Below are positions 38,365 through 46,720 of a stretch of DNA of 64,000 nt, piece after piece. The position numbers were made by a program, and so were the translations under genes. This DNA is from Rugamonas sp045984285 (GTDB lineage: Bacteria; Pseudomonadota; Gammaproteobacteria; Burkholderiales; Burkholderiaceae_D): assembly GCF_045984285.3 (NCBI RefSeq), contig NZ_JBJQIK030000005.1, positions 1 through 64,000 on the forward strand, given 5' to 3'. Below the pieces are notes generated by a model that did not search any database, was not told the DNA's origin, and worked only from the letters and a program-made list of their open reading frames with translations. How positions within the stretch are numbered: the stretch's first letter is position 1; every line of letters starts with the position of its first letter.

Positions 38365-40257
38365 TTACTGCTGAACGGTGAAGTCCGCGGTGATGGCGGT
38401 CAGGTACAGCGCGGTGATGGCGCGCTGCTTGTTGTCGGTGGTGGCGAGCAGGCTGGCGCCGATGGCCTGGCGTGCCGTTGCGCTCATGCGGCCTTGCAGC
38501 AGCGTCGCATCCACGAGGTTCAGCAGGGCGGTGGGATCGCCCGCAACGTTCACGTAAGGCGTGATGTCCACCTTGATCATGCCGTTGAATTCACCGTTGA
38601 AGAAGCGGTACATGAAGTTGGCGCGGGCAATCGCCAGGCTTGGTGCGTACAGCTGGAACTCCGGCCCGAACTTGCCCGGGTTTTCAGGCAGCGGCGTGAG
38701 CGGCGAGAAGAAGCTGAACACGCTCGGGGAACGCAGCAGCTCTTCGCCCAGCAGGGAGTATTCCCAGAACAGGTTGGCCGGGTTGATGACGGCGCCGCCG
38801 GCGGCGCGCACCAGCGACAGGCTTTGCAGGATGGGGTCTTTCAGCTTGCCGGAGCTATCCGTCGGCTGGTCGGTGCGCGCTTCCGGATCGGTGAGCACGG
38901 CGGTGATGGTGGCCTTCATGTCGCCGCGGCCCGCAGGGCCGTTCGCAAACACGTTCGCCACGCGTTCGATGTAGGCGGGGCTGGGGTTGCTGGTGACAAG
39001 CGCGCGGATCAGGCGGGTGGCGATGAAGGGCGGCAGGTTCGGGTGATGGAACAGGTTCTGCATCACCGCGTCGAAGTCCTGCTGGGCGGTCTGGCCGGCA
39101 GGCAGCATCACGCCTTGCAGCAGCGTTTTCGCGCCCTTATCGTGGTAGGCGTCGCGCGGCAGCAGGGGACCTGTGAAACTCTCCCAGTTGATGCCGGCGC
39201 CGCTGCCGTTGTAGGTCCAGCCGCTCAGGGCACGGGCCATTTCGCCGATGGTCTGCTGGTTATAGCTCGGCACCGGATCGCCATTGCGGTCGGTCTGCAC
39301 GCTGCCGTCCTGGTTCAGCATCACGGGGCCGATGGTGAACAGCTGCATCACTTCCCGCGCATAGTTTTCGTTCGGCGCGGGAGTGATGCTGTTGCCCATG
39401 TCGAGGTATTTGCCCATCGAGGGATTGAGCGTCATTTCACGCAGCAGGTTGTAGTAGTTGCCGAAGGCGTGGTTCTGCAGCGTGGTGAGCCAGGGCTGCA
39501 TCTCGTTCGCATACGGGTTCTTGTCGGCCGAGACCACGAAGATCTGCGACAGGGCGAAGATGACGCGCTGGCGCAGCTGGTCCGGGCCGCCGGCCATGTT
39601 CTTGTACCAGTTGCTGCGCAGCGCGTTCATGTCGGTCGTGACCGGCATGGCGCTGGCAGGCATGTTGAACTGCTGCGTGAGCCAGGCTGCCTGACCGGTC
39701 TGTTTGACGGAAGCGATATCGGCAGGCGTTGGGCCGAAGGTGGCCTGCTGCAAGAAGCGCGCCGCCGCAACGGTGGCGGCGTCGACGGCCGGCTGCTGGC
39801 CGATGCCGCCTGGGGCCGGCGTCGGAGTGGGAGTCGGGCTCGGCGTCGGCGTCGGCGTGGGAGTTGGCTGAGGTGTCGGCGTTGGCGTTGGATTTGGCGC
39901 CGGTGCCGAGGCTGCAATCAAGGTGAGATTGGTGCTGGCGCTGGCCGCGACCGTGGCCCATTTGCTGGTCTTGCCGGTGATGGTGATGACCGGATTCGCC
40001 GGCATGACGGCAGGCGCCTTATATTCGCCGTTCTGCGAATTCACGGTACCAAAAGTAGCGTTGCCGCCAGCGATGCCGTTGACGCTGAAGTCCATGTAAA
40101 TGCCTTTTCCATCGACTTTTCCGGACAGCCAGACAGTCTTGCCGAGCACGACAGTGCCGTTCTTCGCGGTGGTTTCAACGGATGCGGTCACTGCCCACGC
40201 CGAGCTTGAAACGCTCAAGGCACAGGCCAGCGCGAACGCATGGTATTGATTTTTCAT
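38365..40257 (-). CDS. DUF1800 family exported protein
   Basis: 630 residues. Signal peptide (about 1-22), a small N-terminal beta domain (about 23-115), a Thr-Pro repeat linker (about 121-148) and the DUF1800 domain (about 160-630) with ARFLQQATFGPTPADIASVK, NENYAREVMQLFTIG and FATRLIRALVT-like strings (PPFIATRLIRALVTSNPSPA). The family is predicted to be secreted or cell-surface; its activity is unknown. An AAAGGGGAAATAC site precedes the ATG. First gene of a two-gene unit with DUF1501. Confidence 0.9.
   Translation of the reverse strand: MKNQYHAFALACALSVSSSAWAVTASVETTAKNGTVVLGKTVWLSGKVDGKGIYMDFSVNGIAGGNATFGTVNSQNGEYKAPAVMPANPVITITGKTSKWATVAASASTNLTLIAASAPAPNPTPTPTPQPTPTPTPTPSPTPTPTPAPGGIGQQPAVDAATVAAARFLQQATFGPTPADIASVKQTGQAAWLTQQFNMPASAMPVTTDMNALRSNWYKNMAGGPDQLRQRVIFALSQIFVVSADKNPYANEMQPWLTTLQNHAFGNYYNLLREMTLNPSMGKYLDMGNSITPAPNENYAREVMQLFTIGPVMLNQDGSVQTDRNGDPVPSYNQQTIGEMARALSGWTYNGSGAGINWESFTGPLLPRDAYHDKGAKTLLQGVMLPAGQTAQQDFDAVMQNLFHHPNLPPFIATRLIRALVTSNPSPAYIERVANVFANGPAGRGDMKATITAVLTDPEARTDQPTDSSGKLKDPILQSLSLVRAAGGAVINPANLFWEYSLLGEELLRSPSVFSFFSPLTPLPENPGKFGPEFQLYAPSLAIARANFMYRFFNGEFNGMIKVDITPYVNVAGDPTALLNLVDATLLQGRMSATARQAIGASLLATTDNKQRAITALYLTAITADFTVQQ
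39814..39896 (-). repeat. Thr-Pro repeat linker coding sequence
   Basis: Tandem GGCGTC/GGCGTT-type hexanucleotides encode repeated Thr-Pro between the N-terminal and DUF1800 domains. Such short tandem repeats can change length by replication slippage without changing frame. Confidence 0.8.
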
Positions 40258-40367
40258 GTATTTCCCCTTTTTCTATGATGCAGCCTGAGGGCTACGTCAT
40301 TGCCTTGTGGCAATAACCGTGCCTGCTTCGGGAACCACGAAAAACCGAGGGGCGCCGCAAACTGACG

Positions 40368-40462
40368 GACAAATTTTGTCAGTTTCCGTATGGAAATACC
40401 TGCCAAATTTGTCAACCGGCTGTTACTGAACTGTCGGGCGATTTCAGCTGACAAATATTGTC
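40368..40462. repeat. Repeated GACAA-N3-TTGTC motif
   Basis: Two dyads of the form GACAA-N3-TTGTC lie at 40368-40380 and 40450-40462, with a related half-site CCAAATTTGTC at 40403-40413. They sit between the DUF1800 start and the mntH 3' end; the second is inside the last codons of mntH. They could be operators for the DUF1800-DUF1501 unit, but chance in this AT-richer patch is possible. The rest of the 186-base gap holds no gene. Confidence 0.35.
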
Positions 40463-41766
40463 TGGGACACAAGCCATATATTGGCCGAGGAGATGAGGGC
40501 GAACAAAAACCACACGAGGACATTTGTCCACCAGCGGTTGGCAAACGTGCCCATGAGATCGCCGCGCGAAGTGAGGCGGATCAGCGGGTACATGGCGAAC
40601 GGCAGCTGCAGGCTGAGCACCACCTGGCTCATCACCAGCATGCGGCCGATGGCATGGTCGCCCAGCGTCAGCACGCCGGCCATGGCCGGGCCGAGGGCCA
40701 GCGCGCGCGTGAGCAGGCGGCGCTGCCAGCAGGGAATCTTCAGCTTGAGGAAGCCTTCCATGATCACCTGGCCGGCGATGGTGCCGGTAAAGGTGGAGCT
40801 CTGGCCGGATGCAAGCAGGGCCAGGCCGAACAGGATGGCAGCCAGCGTGGTGCCGGCAATGGGCGCGAGCAGGTAGTAGGCCTGGTCGATATCCATCACC
40901 TCGCCGCCGCCCGGCTTATGGAAGGCGGCTGCGGCCAGCACCAGGATGGAGCCGTTGATGAACAGCGCGATCAGCAGCGATACCACGGTATCGATGCGGG
41001 ACAGGGTAATGGCCTCCGTCAGCGTGCGCTGGTCGCGCCGCACCACGCGGGTCTGCACCACGGACGAATGCAGGTAAAGGTTATGCGGCATGACGGTGGC
41101 GCCGAGGATGCCGATGGCCAGGTACAGCGGTTCGCGGCTGGCCACGGCCTGGATCGAGGGCACCACGCCCGCCATCACGGCCGCCCAGTCCGGCTTGATC
41201 AGTACCAGTTCCGAGAACAGGCAGACGCCGATCGTAATGACCAGGCCCAGCACAATTGCTTCCAGCTGGCGGAATCCCTTGCCCTTGAGGCCGAGCACGA
41301 TGACGGTATCGAGGGCCGTCAGCGCCACGCCGGTCGGCAGCGAAACGCCCAGCAGCAGGTTGAAAGCCAGCGCGCAGCCGAGCACCTCGGCAAGGTCGCA
41401 GGCAATGATGGAAAGTTCGGCGAACACCCACAACGCGCGGCTGACGGCAGGCGGATACTGCTCCCGGCAATGCACGGCCAGGTCCTTGCCGGTAACGATG
41501 CCCAGCCGCATGCTCAGGCACTGCAGCGCAATCGCAGCCAGGCTGGACAGCACCACCACGAACAGCAGGCTGTAGCCGAACTGCGAGCCGCCCTGGATGG
41601 CGGTGGCCCAGTTGCCCGGATCCATATACCCCACGGACACGAGCAGGCCCGGCCCGGCAAAGCGCAGCAGCTTCTTAAAGAAAGGATCGGATTCCGGCAC
41701 CAGGACGGTGCCGGCAACTTCGGAAGGGCAGAAGGGCGCGGTGGCGGTAGTCGGCAGCTTGAACAT
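40444..41766 (-). CDS. mntH: Nramp-family divalent metal transporter
   Basis: 440 residues with about eleven membrane segments. The metal-binding motifs of the Nramp family are present: GYMDPGNWATAIQGGSQFGY in TM1 and GATVMPHNLYLHSSVVQ in TM6, plus the ASGQSSTFTGTIAGQ loop. It imports Mn2+ or Fe2+ with protons across the inner membrane. No MntR or Fur box was recognised upstream. The ATG is 119 bases from the stop of the SEC-C protein gene on the same strand. Confidence 0.94.
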   Translation of the reverse strand: MFKLPTTATAPFCPSEVAGTVLVPESDPFFKKLLRFAGPGLLVSVGYMDPGNWATAIQGGSQFGYSLLFVVVLSSLAAIALQCLSMRLGIVTGKDLAVHCREQYPPAVSRALWVFAELSIIACDLAEVLGCALAFNLLLGVSLPTGVALTALDTVIVLGLKGKGFRQLEAIVLGLVITIGVCLFSELVLIKPDWAAVMAGVVPSIQAVASREPLYLAIGILGATVMPHNLYLHSSVVQTRVVRRDQRTLTEAITLSRIDTVVSLLIALFINGSILVLAAAAFHKPGGGEVMDIDQAYYLLAPIAGTTLAAILFGLALLASGQSSTFTGTIAGQVIMEGFLKLKIPCWQRRLLTRALALGPAMAGVLTLGDHAIGRMLVMSQVVLSLQLPFAMYPLIRLTSRGDLMGTFANRWWTNVLVWFLFALISSANIWLVSQTIFVS

Positions 41767-41842
41767 AAGGCATTTTACCGCCGCCCCAGCCCGCCGCTAC
41801 TCCACCAAAAGCCCTACTGCTGAGCCCGCCGGCGGCCGTCCC

Positions 41843-41873
41843 GTCCACCTTGGGGTCAGACCCCAATGTGGAC
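41843..41873. repeat. REP-like palindrome between mntH and the SEC-C gene
   Basis: A 31-base hairpin: arms of 14 bases (41843-41856 and 41860-41873), one mismatch, loop CAG, with core TTGGGGT/ACCCCAA. There is no T-tract on either side, so it is not a standard terminator. The GGGGTCAGACCCC core is of the kind that recurs as an extragenic palindrome in many bacterial genomes. Confidence 0.6.
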
Positions 41874-41885
41874 ACGAACTGAGCT

Positions 41886-42581
41886 TTATTCAGCGGACTC
41901 GGCGCCGTGGCACTTCTTGTATTTCTTGCCGCTGCCGCAAGGGCAGTCATCGTTGCGGCCGACCTTAGGCTCTTCGCGTTTCACGGTGCCCACTGCAGCC
42001 TTGCGGCGCGGCACCCAGAACTTGTGGATGGCGGGCAGGTTGGCTTCCAGTTCCTGGGCCAGCTTGTGCGCCTTGACCGGGTCTTCCACTTCCGGCAGCT
42101 CGCTTTCTTCGATTTCGTCGGCGCCCAGCAGGTAGATCGGGCGCATCAGCTCGCCAATTTCGGAATCCCAGATCTCGTCCCACGAGCCCTCGCGCAGCTC
42201 CATGCCTTCCCAGAAGCCCCAGCACCAGGCTTCCGCGTCGATCAGCGTCTGGCCTTCATGCTCGTGCTCCACGAACAGCGGCTCGAATTCCTTCGGCGCC
42301 ACTTCGAACGTCACCAGCACCTCGTTCATGAAACGCATGATGAGGTTCAGGATACGTTCCTCTTCCTTGCCGTTTTTCCATTTCGGCGCCTGCTTGCCGT
42401 CCGGCCCCCAGACGCGCGGCAGCCATTCCGCGGGCATGATGGTTTCCGGGCCGATGGCGATGGCGGTCAGGTAGCCATGCAGGTGGTCCATGGTCATCGA
42501 GTCTTCGGGGCTGCGGTCGCCCAGCAGGAACTGGTCGAGTTCGTCGAATTCTTTTTCGGTCAGGGGCTGGTCGAGTTGCAT
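41886..42581 (-). CDS. UPF0149 (YecA/YgfB-like) protein with SEC-C zinc motif
   Basis: 231 residues. The N-terminal domain (about 5-180) matches the UPF0149 family with MTMDHLHGYLTAIAIGPE and WCWGFWEGM. The C-terminus is a SEC-C motif, GRNDDCPCGSGKKYKKCHG, that binds zinc in SecA and related proteins. E. coli YecA of this architecture binds ribosomes and SecA-related clients; the same role here is inference. The start MQLDQPLTEKEFDEL was chosen because the frame runs far upstream only as an antisense shadow of the srkA and coiled-coil genes. Confidence 0.88.
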   Translation of the reverse strand: MQLDQPLTEKEFDELDQFLLGDRSPEDSMTMDHLHGYLTAIAIGPETIMPAEWLPRVWGPDGKQAPKWKNGKEEERILNLIMRFMNEVLVTFEVAPKEFEPLFVEHEHEGQTLIDAEAWCWGFWEGMELREGSWDEIWDSEIGELMRPIYLLGADEIEESELPEVEDPVKAHKLAQELEANLPAIHKFWVPRRKAAVGTVKREEPKVGRNDDCPCGSGKKYKKCHGAESAE

Positions 42582-42656
42582 GATGTGCTCTGTTCTTTGA
42601 ATGAAGGCGACAGTATACGCTTCCGGACCCCGCGATGCACCGTTTACAATGGCTTT

Positions 42657-43637
42657 ATGACTATTCATCCCTTTTCCCGCCTTGGCCCCGATTGCGTGCT
42701 CGACGCCCTGGCCAGCATTGGCCTCTATGGCGACGGCCGCCTGCTGGCCCTGAACAGCTACGAGAACCGCGTCTATCAGGTGGGAATCGAGGACGCCCAG
42801 CCCCTGGTCGTAAAGTTCTACCGCCCCGAACGCTGGAGCGACGCCGCCATCCTCGAAGAGCACGCCTTCGTGGAGGAGCTGCAGGCGCAGGAAATCCCCG
42901 TAGTCGCCGCCACGCGCATCCAGGGCAGCACCCTGCACAGCTTCGACGGCTTCCGTTTCGCGGTATTCCCGCGCCATGGCGGCCGCGCGCCCGAACTGGA
43001 AGACCCGGCCGTGCTCGAATGGACCGGCCGCTTCATCGGCCGCATCCACGCCGTGGGCGCCGCCAAACCTTTCCTGGAACGTCCTGCCCTCGACCCGCAG
43101 ACCTTCGGCGCCGAGCCGCGCGACTATCTGCTGGCAAACGGCTTCATTCCCGACGAACTGCGAGCAACCTATGCCAGCGTGGCCCAGCAGGCGCTGGACG
43201 GCGTGCTGCGCTGCTACGAGCGGGCAGGGGAGCTGCCGCAGATCCGCCTGCATGGCGATTGCCATGGCGGCAATGTGCTGTGGACCGACGCCGGCCCCCA
43301 TTTCGTGGATTTCGACGACGCCCGCATGGGCCCCGCCATCCAGGACCTGTGGATGATGCTGTCCGGCGAGCGCAGCGACATGGTGCGCCAGCTGTCCGAC
43401 ATCCTGGCCGGCTATGAGGATTTCTGCGAATTCGAGCCGCGCCAGCTCTATCTGGTGGAAGCCTTGCGCACCCTGCGCCTGATCCACTATTCCGCCTGGC
43501 TGGCGCGCCGCTGGGACGATCCCGCCTTCCCGGCGGCTTTCCCCTGGTTCAACACCCAGCGCTACTGGCAGGACCGCATCCTGGAGCTGCGCGAGCAGGT
43601 GGCGCTGATGGACGAAGCGCCGCTCTGGCCCGTCTAA
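42657..43637 (+). CDS. srkA: SrkA/YihE-like stress-response protein kinase
   Basis: 326 residues. It begins LGPDCVLDALASIGLYGDGR with the family's LNSYENRVYQVG loop, then VVKFYRPERW with the ATP-binding Lys, the catalytic loop IRLHGDCHGGNVLW and the metal motif HFVDFDDARMGPAIQDLW. SrkA is a cytoplasmic Ser/Thr kinase that protects stressed cells. A TACAAT box only seven bases before the ATG suggests a very short leader. It is divergent from the SEC-C gene and ends at a terminator. Confidence 0.93.
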   Translation: MTIHPFSRLGPDCVLDALASIGLYGDGRLLALNSYENRVYQVGIEDAQPLVVKFYRPERWSDAAILEEHAFVEELQAQEIPVVAATRIQGSTLHSFDGFRFAVFPRHGGRAPELEDPAVLEWTGRFIGRIHAVGAAKPFLERPALDPQTFGAEPRDYLLANGFIPDELRATYASVAQQALDGVLRCYERAGELPQIRLHGDCHGGNVLWTDAGPHFVDFDDARMGPAIQDLWMMLSGERSDMVRQLSDILAGYEDFCEFEPRQLYLVEALRTLRLIHYSAWLARRWDDPAFPAAFPWFNTQRYWQDRILELREQVALMDEAPLWPV

Positions 43638-43648
43638 AACCGCGAATT

Positions 43649-43671
43649 GGCGGGAAAATCCCGCCTTTCTT
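43649..43671 (+). terminator. Intrinsic terminator after srkA
   Basis: Perfect stem GGCGGGA/TCCCGCC (43649-43655 and 43659-43665), loop AAA, followed by TTTCTTC. It lies 11 bases after the srkA stop and separates it from the coiled-coil gene. Confidence 0.85.
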
Positions 43672-43748
43672 CGCGCCTGAAATGGCAATACCCCGCTTGA
43701 TAATGGCAACTCGGAAATCCCGATTACCTTGTCAAAGCGAGAACTGTC

Positions 43749-46004
43749 ATGCAAGCACAACTGGCCAAAAACCTCGACGCCGAATTCGTATCCGACGATG
43801 CGCCGGAGCTGCTGCATGCAGCCGAAGGCGGCGAGATCGCCAAACCTGACCGTGCCGAAGCCGAGATGAAGGCAATCAAGCAGGCCATCGCCCGCGTTGA
43901 AGCGGAAGCGAAAGCCGCCTGCGCCGCCGAGAGCCGCGCCAACGCCGAAGCCCGTGCCCGCGCACTGGCCGAAGACCGCGCCGCCATGGATGCTGCCGCC
44001 GCCGCCGTCGCGCTGCAGAACGCGCAGGCCGCCGAAGAAGCTATTTCCGCCAACCGCGAACGCCTGGAAAGCCTGCGCGCCGCCGCCCAGGCCAGCGTGG
44101 CCCGCCTGGAAGCGGTGAAACAGGAAACCGCCGAGTTGCGTGCCCGCGTGGAAGCCGATACCCAGATCCGCCTCGCCGCCGAACAGCGTGCGAAAGCCGA
44201 AGAAGAAAACCGCCGCGCCGCAGCCGAACAGATGGCCACCGAAGCCGAACTGGCAGCGCAGGCAGCGCGCGCCGCTGAAGAACTGGTGGCGCAAACCGAA
44301 CAGGCCCGTCTGCAGGCAGCCGAACGTGCCGCCGCCGTGCAGGCGGCGAAAGAGGAACTGGTGGGTGTGGCCAGCGCCGACGCGCGCATGGCCACGCTGG
44401 CGCGTGAACGCGAACGCCACGCCTACGGCGCCCGCCAGACCGCCCAGCAGCTGGCGCAGGCCGAAGCGGAAGCGCTCGAAGTGGCCCGCCAGCGCGAACT
44501 GGCAGACCGCGTGGCGCTGGAATCCGCCTTCAACCGCGCCGCCGCCGAAGTGCGCGCACTGGAAGAGGCCCGTGCGCTGGCGCACCTGGAGCAGGAACGC
44601 GAACAGATCGCCCTGGCCAAGGCCGAATCCGACCGCAGCGCCGCCATGTCGCTGCACCTGCGCCTGCAAACCGAAAAGGAAATCCGCGACGCCGCCGCCC
44701 AGCGCGAGCGCCTGGAAGCCATGGCTGCCACCACCGCACAGGCACGCCGCGAAGCCGACGCCCGCATTCTCGCCGCCACCGAAGCGCGCATCGAGTCCGA
44801 CCGCCAGCTGCACGCGGTAGCGCTGGCCCGTGTGGAGGCGGAACAGCAAGCCGAATTCGAAACCCACGCCAAGGTGGAAGCTGAAACCGCCGCGCTGGAA
44901 CAGGCCAAGCTGCGCCAGCAATCCGAGCAGGCCGCCGCCGAAGCCGCGCGTGCCGACAGCCTCGAACAGCAGCGTGCCGCGCAACTGGCCGAAGAACGCG
45001 CCGCACTGTCGCGCGCCGCCGCCGAACTGGCAGCCGCCGCCAACGAGGCTGAACAAGCCGAGATCAAGGCCATGGCCGCCCACGTTGACGCGCTGGAAGC
45101 CGCGAATGCCCTGGCCCAGGAAAAAGCTGCGCAAGCGGCCCAGCTGGTGGAAGCCGAACGCGCCCGCGCCGAAGCAGAGCAGTCCGCAATCGCCGCCCTC
45201 AAGCTGCGCCTGGACGAAGAAGAGCGCGCGCTCATCGTCGCCCAGCAGCGCGCCGCCGCCGAATTTGAACAGGCCGAAGCCATGCAGCGCAAATCGATGG
45301 CCGACGAAAAACTGCAGCAAGCCGCACAAGCGGAAGCCGCCGCGCTGAACGCCATCGCCGCCCAAGTGGAAGTGGAAGCCGAACAGAAAGCGCTGGCCGC
45401 ACAAGCCTCCGCAGCGCAAGCCCGCCTGGCGATTGAACTGAGCGAAGTGCACAAGGAACGCGCCCGCGCCGAACAGGAGAAAGCTGCTGCGGCCGAAGAA
45501 CTGCTGGCCGCGGAACGCGAATTCATTGAAGCCGAACGCGCATCGCTGGCGCTGATCGACCAGAAGCTCGCGCAGCAGCGCGCGACCAACGCCGCCGAAG
45601 TGCGCGCCGCGCAAGCGATTGAGGCCCGTCTCGAATCCGAGAAGGCCATTGCCGCTGCCGCCCGCGAAAAAGCCGAAGCCGAAGCTTCCAAGCTGGCCGG
45701 CCAGAAAGAACTGGTGGAAATCGCCCAGGCCCACGCCATGATGCAGCGTAAAGTCGCCGACACCACGCAAGCCATGGTGCAGGCCAAGACCAAGCTGCTG
45801 GCGCTGGAAACCCGCCGCCAGGGTGCTGTTGCGAAAGCACTGGCCGCAGTCGAAGAAAAAGCCGCCGCCATCGCCACCGACGAAGCACATGGTTTCGCCG
45901 CCGCGCTGGCCGAAGCACAGCAGGAACGTCAATCCGAAACCATGGCGCGTGACGTCATCGGCCGCCTGAAAGAAACCGCAACCGCCGTTTGGCGCGCCCG
46001 CTGA
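43749..46004 (+). CDS. Very long Ala/Glu-rich coiled-coil protein, unknown
   Basis: 751 residues, family not recognised. The first 33 residues are mixed and hold the only prolines seen (19 and 33). From there to the C-terminus no proline occurs, and the sequence is dominated by Ala, Glu, Arg, Gln, Leu and Lys in heptad-like order, predicting one almost unbroken coiled coil of about 700 residues, which would be near 100 nm if fully extended. Glycines are few (for example EELVGVAS, HAYGARQ, KLAGQKEL). No signal peptide or membrane segment is seen, so it is probably cytoplasmic. The C-terminus ends in a possible amphipathic helix, DVIGRLKETATAVWRAR. A terminator isolates it from srkA; the T6SS locus begins just downstream on both strands. 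A cytoskeletal, scaffold or chromosome-related role is possible, none is shown. No strong ribosome site is seen before the ATG. Confidence 0.82.
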   Translation: MQAQLAKNLDAEFVSDDAPELLHAAEGGEIAKPDRAEAEMKAIKQAIARVEAEAKAACAAESRANAEARARALAEDRAAMDAAAAAVALQNAQAAEEAISANRERLESLRAAAQASVARLEAVKQETAELRARVEADTQIRLAAEQRAKAEEENRRAAAEQMATEAELAAQAARAAEELVAQTEQARLQAAERAAAVQAAKEELVGVASADARMATLARERERHAYGARQTAQQLAQAEAEALEVARQRELADRVALESAFNRAAAEVRALEEARALAHLEQEREQIALAKAESDRSAAMSLHLRLQTEKEIRDAAAQRERLEAMAATTAQARREADARILAATEARIESDRQLHAVALARVEAEQQAEFETHAKVEAETAALEQAKLRQQSEQAAAEAARADSLEQQRAAQLAEERAALSRAAAELAAAANEAEQAEIKAMAAHVDALEAANALAQEKAAQAAQLVEAERARAEAEQSAIAALKLRLDEEERALIVAQQRAAAEFEQAEAMQRKSMADEKLQQAAQAEAAALNAIAAQVEVEAEQKALAAQASAAQARLAIELSEVHKERARAEQEKAAAAEELLAAEREFIEAERASLALIDQKLAQQRATNAAEVRAAQAIEARLESEKAIAAAAREKAEAEASKLAGQKELVEIAQAHAMMQRKVADTTQAMVQAKTKLLALETRRQGAVAKALAAVEEKAAAIATDEAHGFAAALAEAQQERQSETMARDVIGRLKETATAVWRAR

Positions 46005-46011
46005 TCAGGTT

Positions 46012-46596
46012 TTAACGCGCACTGCACGGCGCTTCGCTCCTGGCGGCGCCACTGCAGATGCGCGCTTCACACAACTCCCCCTCGGTTCCACCCAGGCGGC
46101 GGCAACGCTGCACCAGCGAGGCGGTGCTCGCTCCGCTGTATCGTTCGACGATATCCTTGTCGCTGATACTGCCATGCGCAACCAGGGCCGCAAGCAAGGC
46201 GATGTCCCTGTCTTCCGGCGCCGCGCCGTGCGGCGGTGCACCGCGCTTCATCTGGCGCGGAATGCGCATTGCTGGTGTGGATGGCTGCTGCGCGGCCGGT
46301 GTGTTTGCCTTGGCCGGTGCTGCCTGCGCTGGCTCGTTGATAATCGCCGCTGCCGTTTCGGGCTGCGGCTCCGCCGGGCTTTCGTATATGGTTGCAGGGC
46401 TGGCGTTCGCTGGAGGCCGCACCGCGCGCTGAGTACCGCGCGGCGCCATCCAAAGTGCGGCGCCAACTATCGCGAGCGCCGCGAATGCCATGCATGCGGC
46501 GCGCAGCGCCGGGACCGGAACGCTCCGCGATCGCGTGCTTTGATCCAGGCTGGCCAGAATCCCTGTCTTCTCCTCCTGCCGGTTTGATCGCGCCAC
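46012..46596 (-). CDS. Single-TM protein with Cys-rich C-terminus, unknown
   Basis: 194 residues from a GTG at 46596, which has a GGAGG ribosome site (46602-46606) five bases upstream; an ATG at 46608 would add four residues but lacks such a site. One membrane segment (about residues 29-50, ACMAFAALAIVGAALWM), a Pro/Ala-rich linker and a compact C-terminal segment with four cysteines: QRCRRLGGTEGELCEARICS and a last Cys near the end. The C-terminal part is probably periplasmic. Small proteins with this LVQRC...LC..RICSG ending occur in Oxalobacteraceae, but no function is known. Convergent with the coiled-coil gene (7-base gap) and divergent from the M15 peptidase gene of the T6SS locus. Confidence 0.7.
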   Translation of the reverse strand: MARSNRQEEKTGILASLDQSTRSRSVPVPALRAACMAFAALAIVGAALWMAPRGTQRAVRPPANASPATIYESPAEPQPETAAAIINEPAQAAPAKANTPAAQQPSTPAMRIPRQMKRGAPPHGAAPEDRDIALLAALVAHGSISDKDIVERYSGASTASLVQRCRRLGGTEGELCEARICSGAARSEAPCSAR

Positions 46597-46632
46597 ATCA
46601 ACCTCCATCCGCTTTGATTTGATCGCATTCGT

Positions 46633-46648
46633 GCCGGGAAAGCCCGGC
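46633..46648. repeat. REP-like GCCGGG hairpin
   Basis: Stem GCCGGG/CCCGGC with loop AAAG, inside the 124-base gap between the divergent Cys-rich protein and M15 peptidase genes. No T-tract. The TAGGCCGGGCTTTCCCGGC form on the minus strand resembles extragenic palindromes of other proteobacteria. Confidence 0.4.
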
Positions 46649-46720
46649 CTACGATTACGGTGATGCTGCCGCTCGCCAGTGTGCAGCGCCTTATTGCATC
46701 GCGCCTTGATGGAGCTCACC

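Noticed and set aside
41886..45932. Very long open frame antisense to the srkA and coiled-coil genes
   Set aside because: Only its last 231 codons (from 42581) encode a recognisable protein. The rest is Gly/Phe/Leu-rich low-complexity sequence caused by Ala and Glu codon use on the opposite strand, and it crosses srkA.
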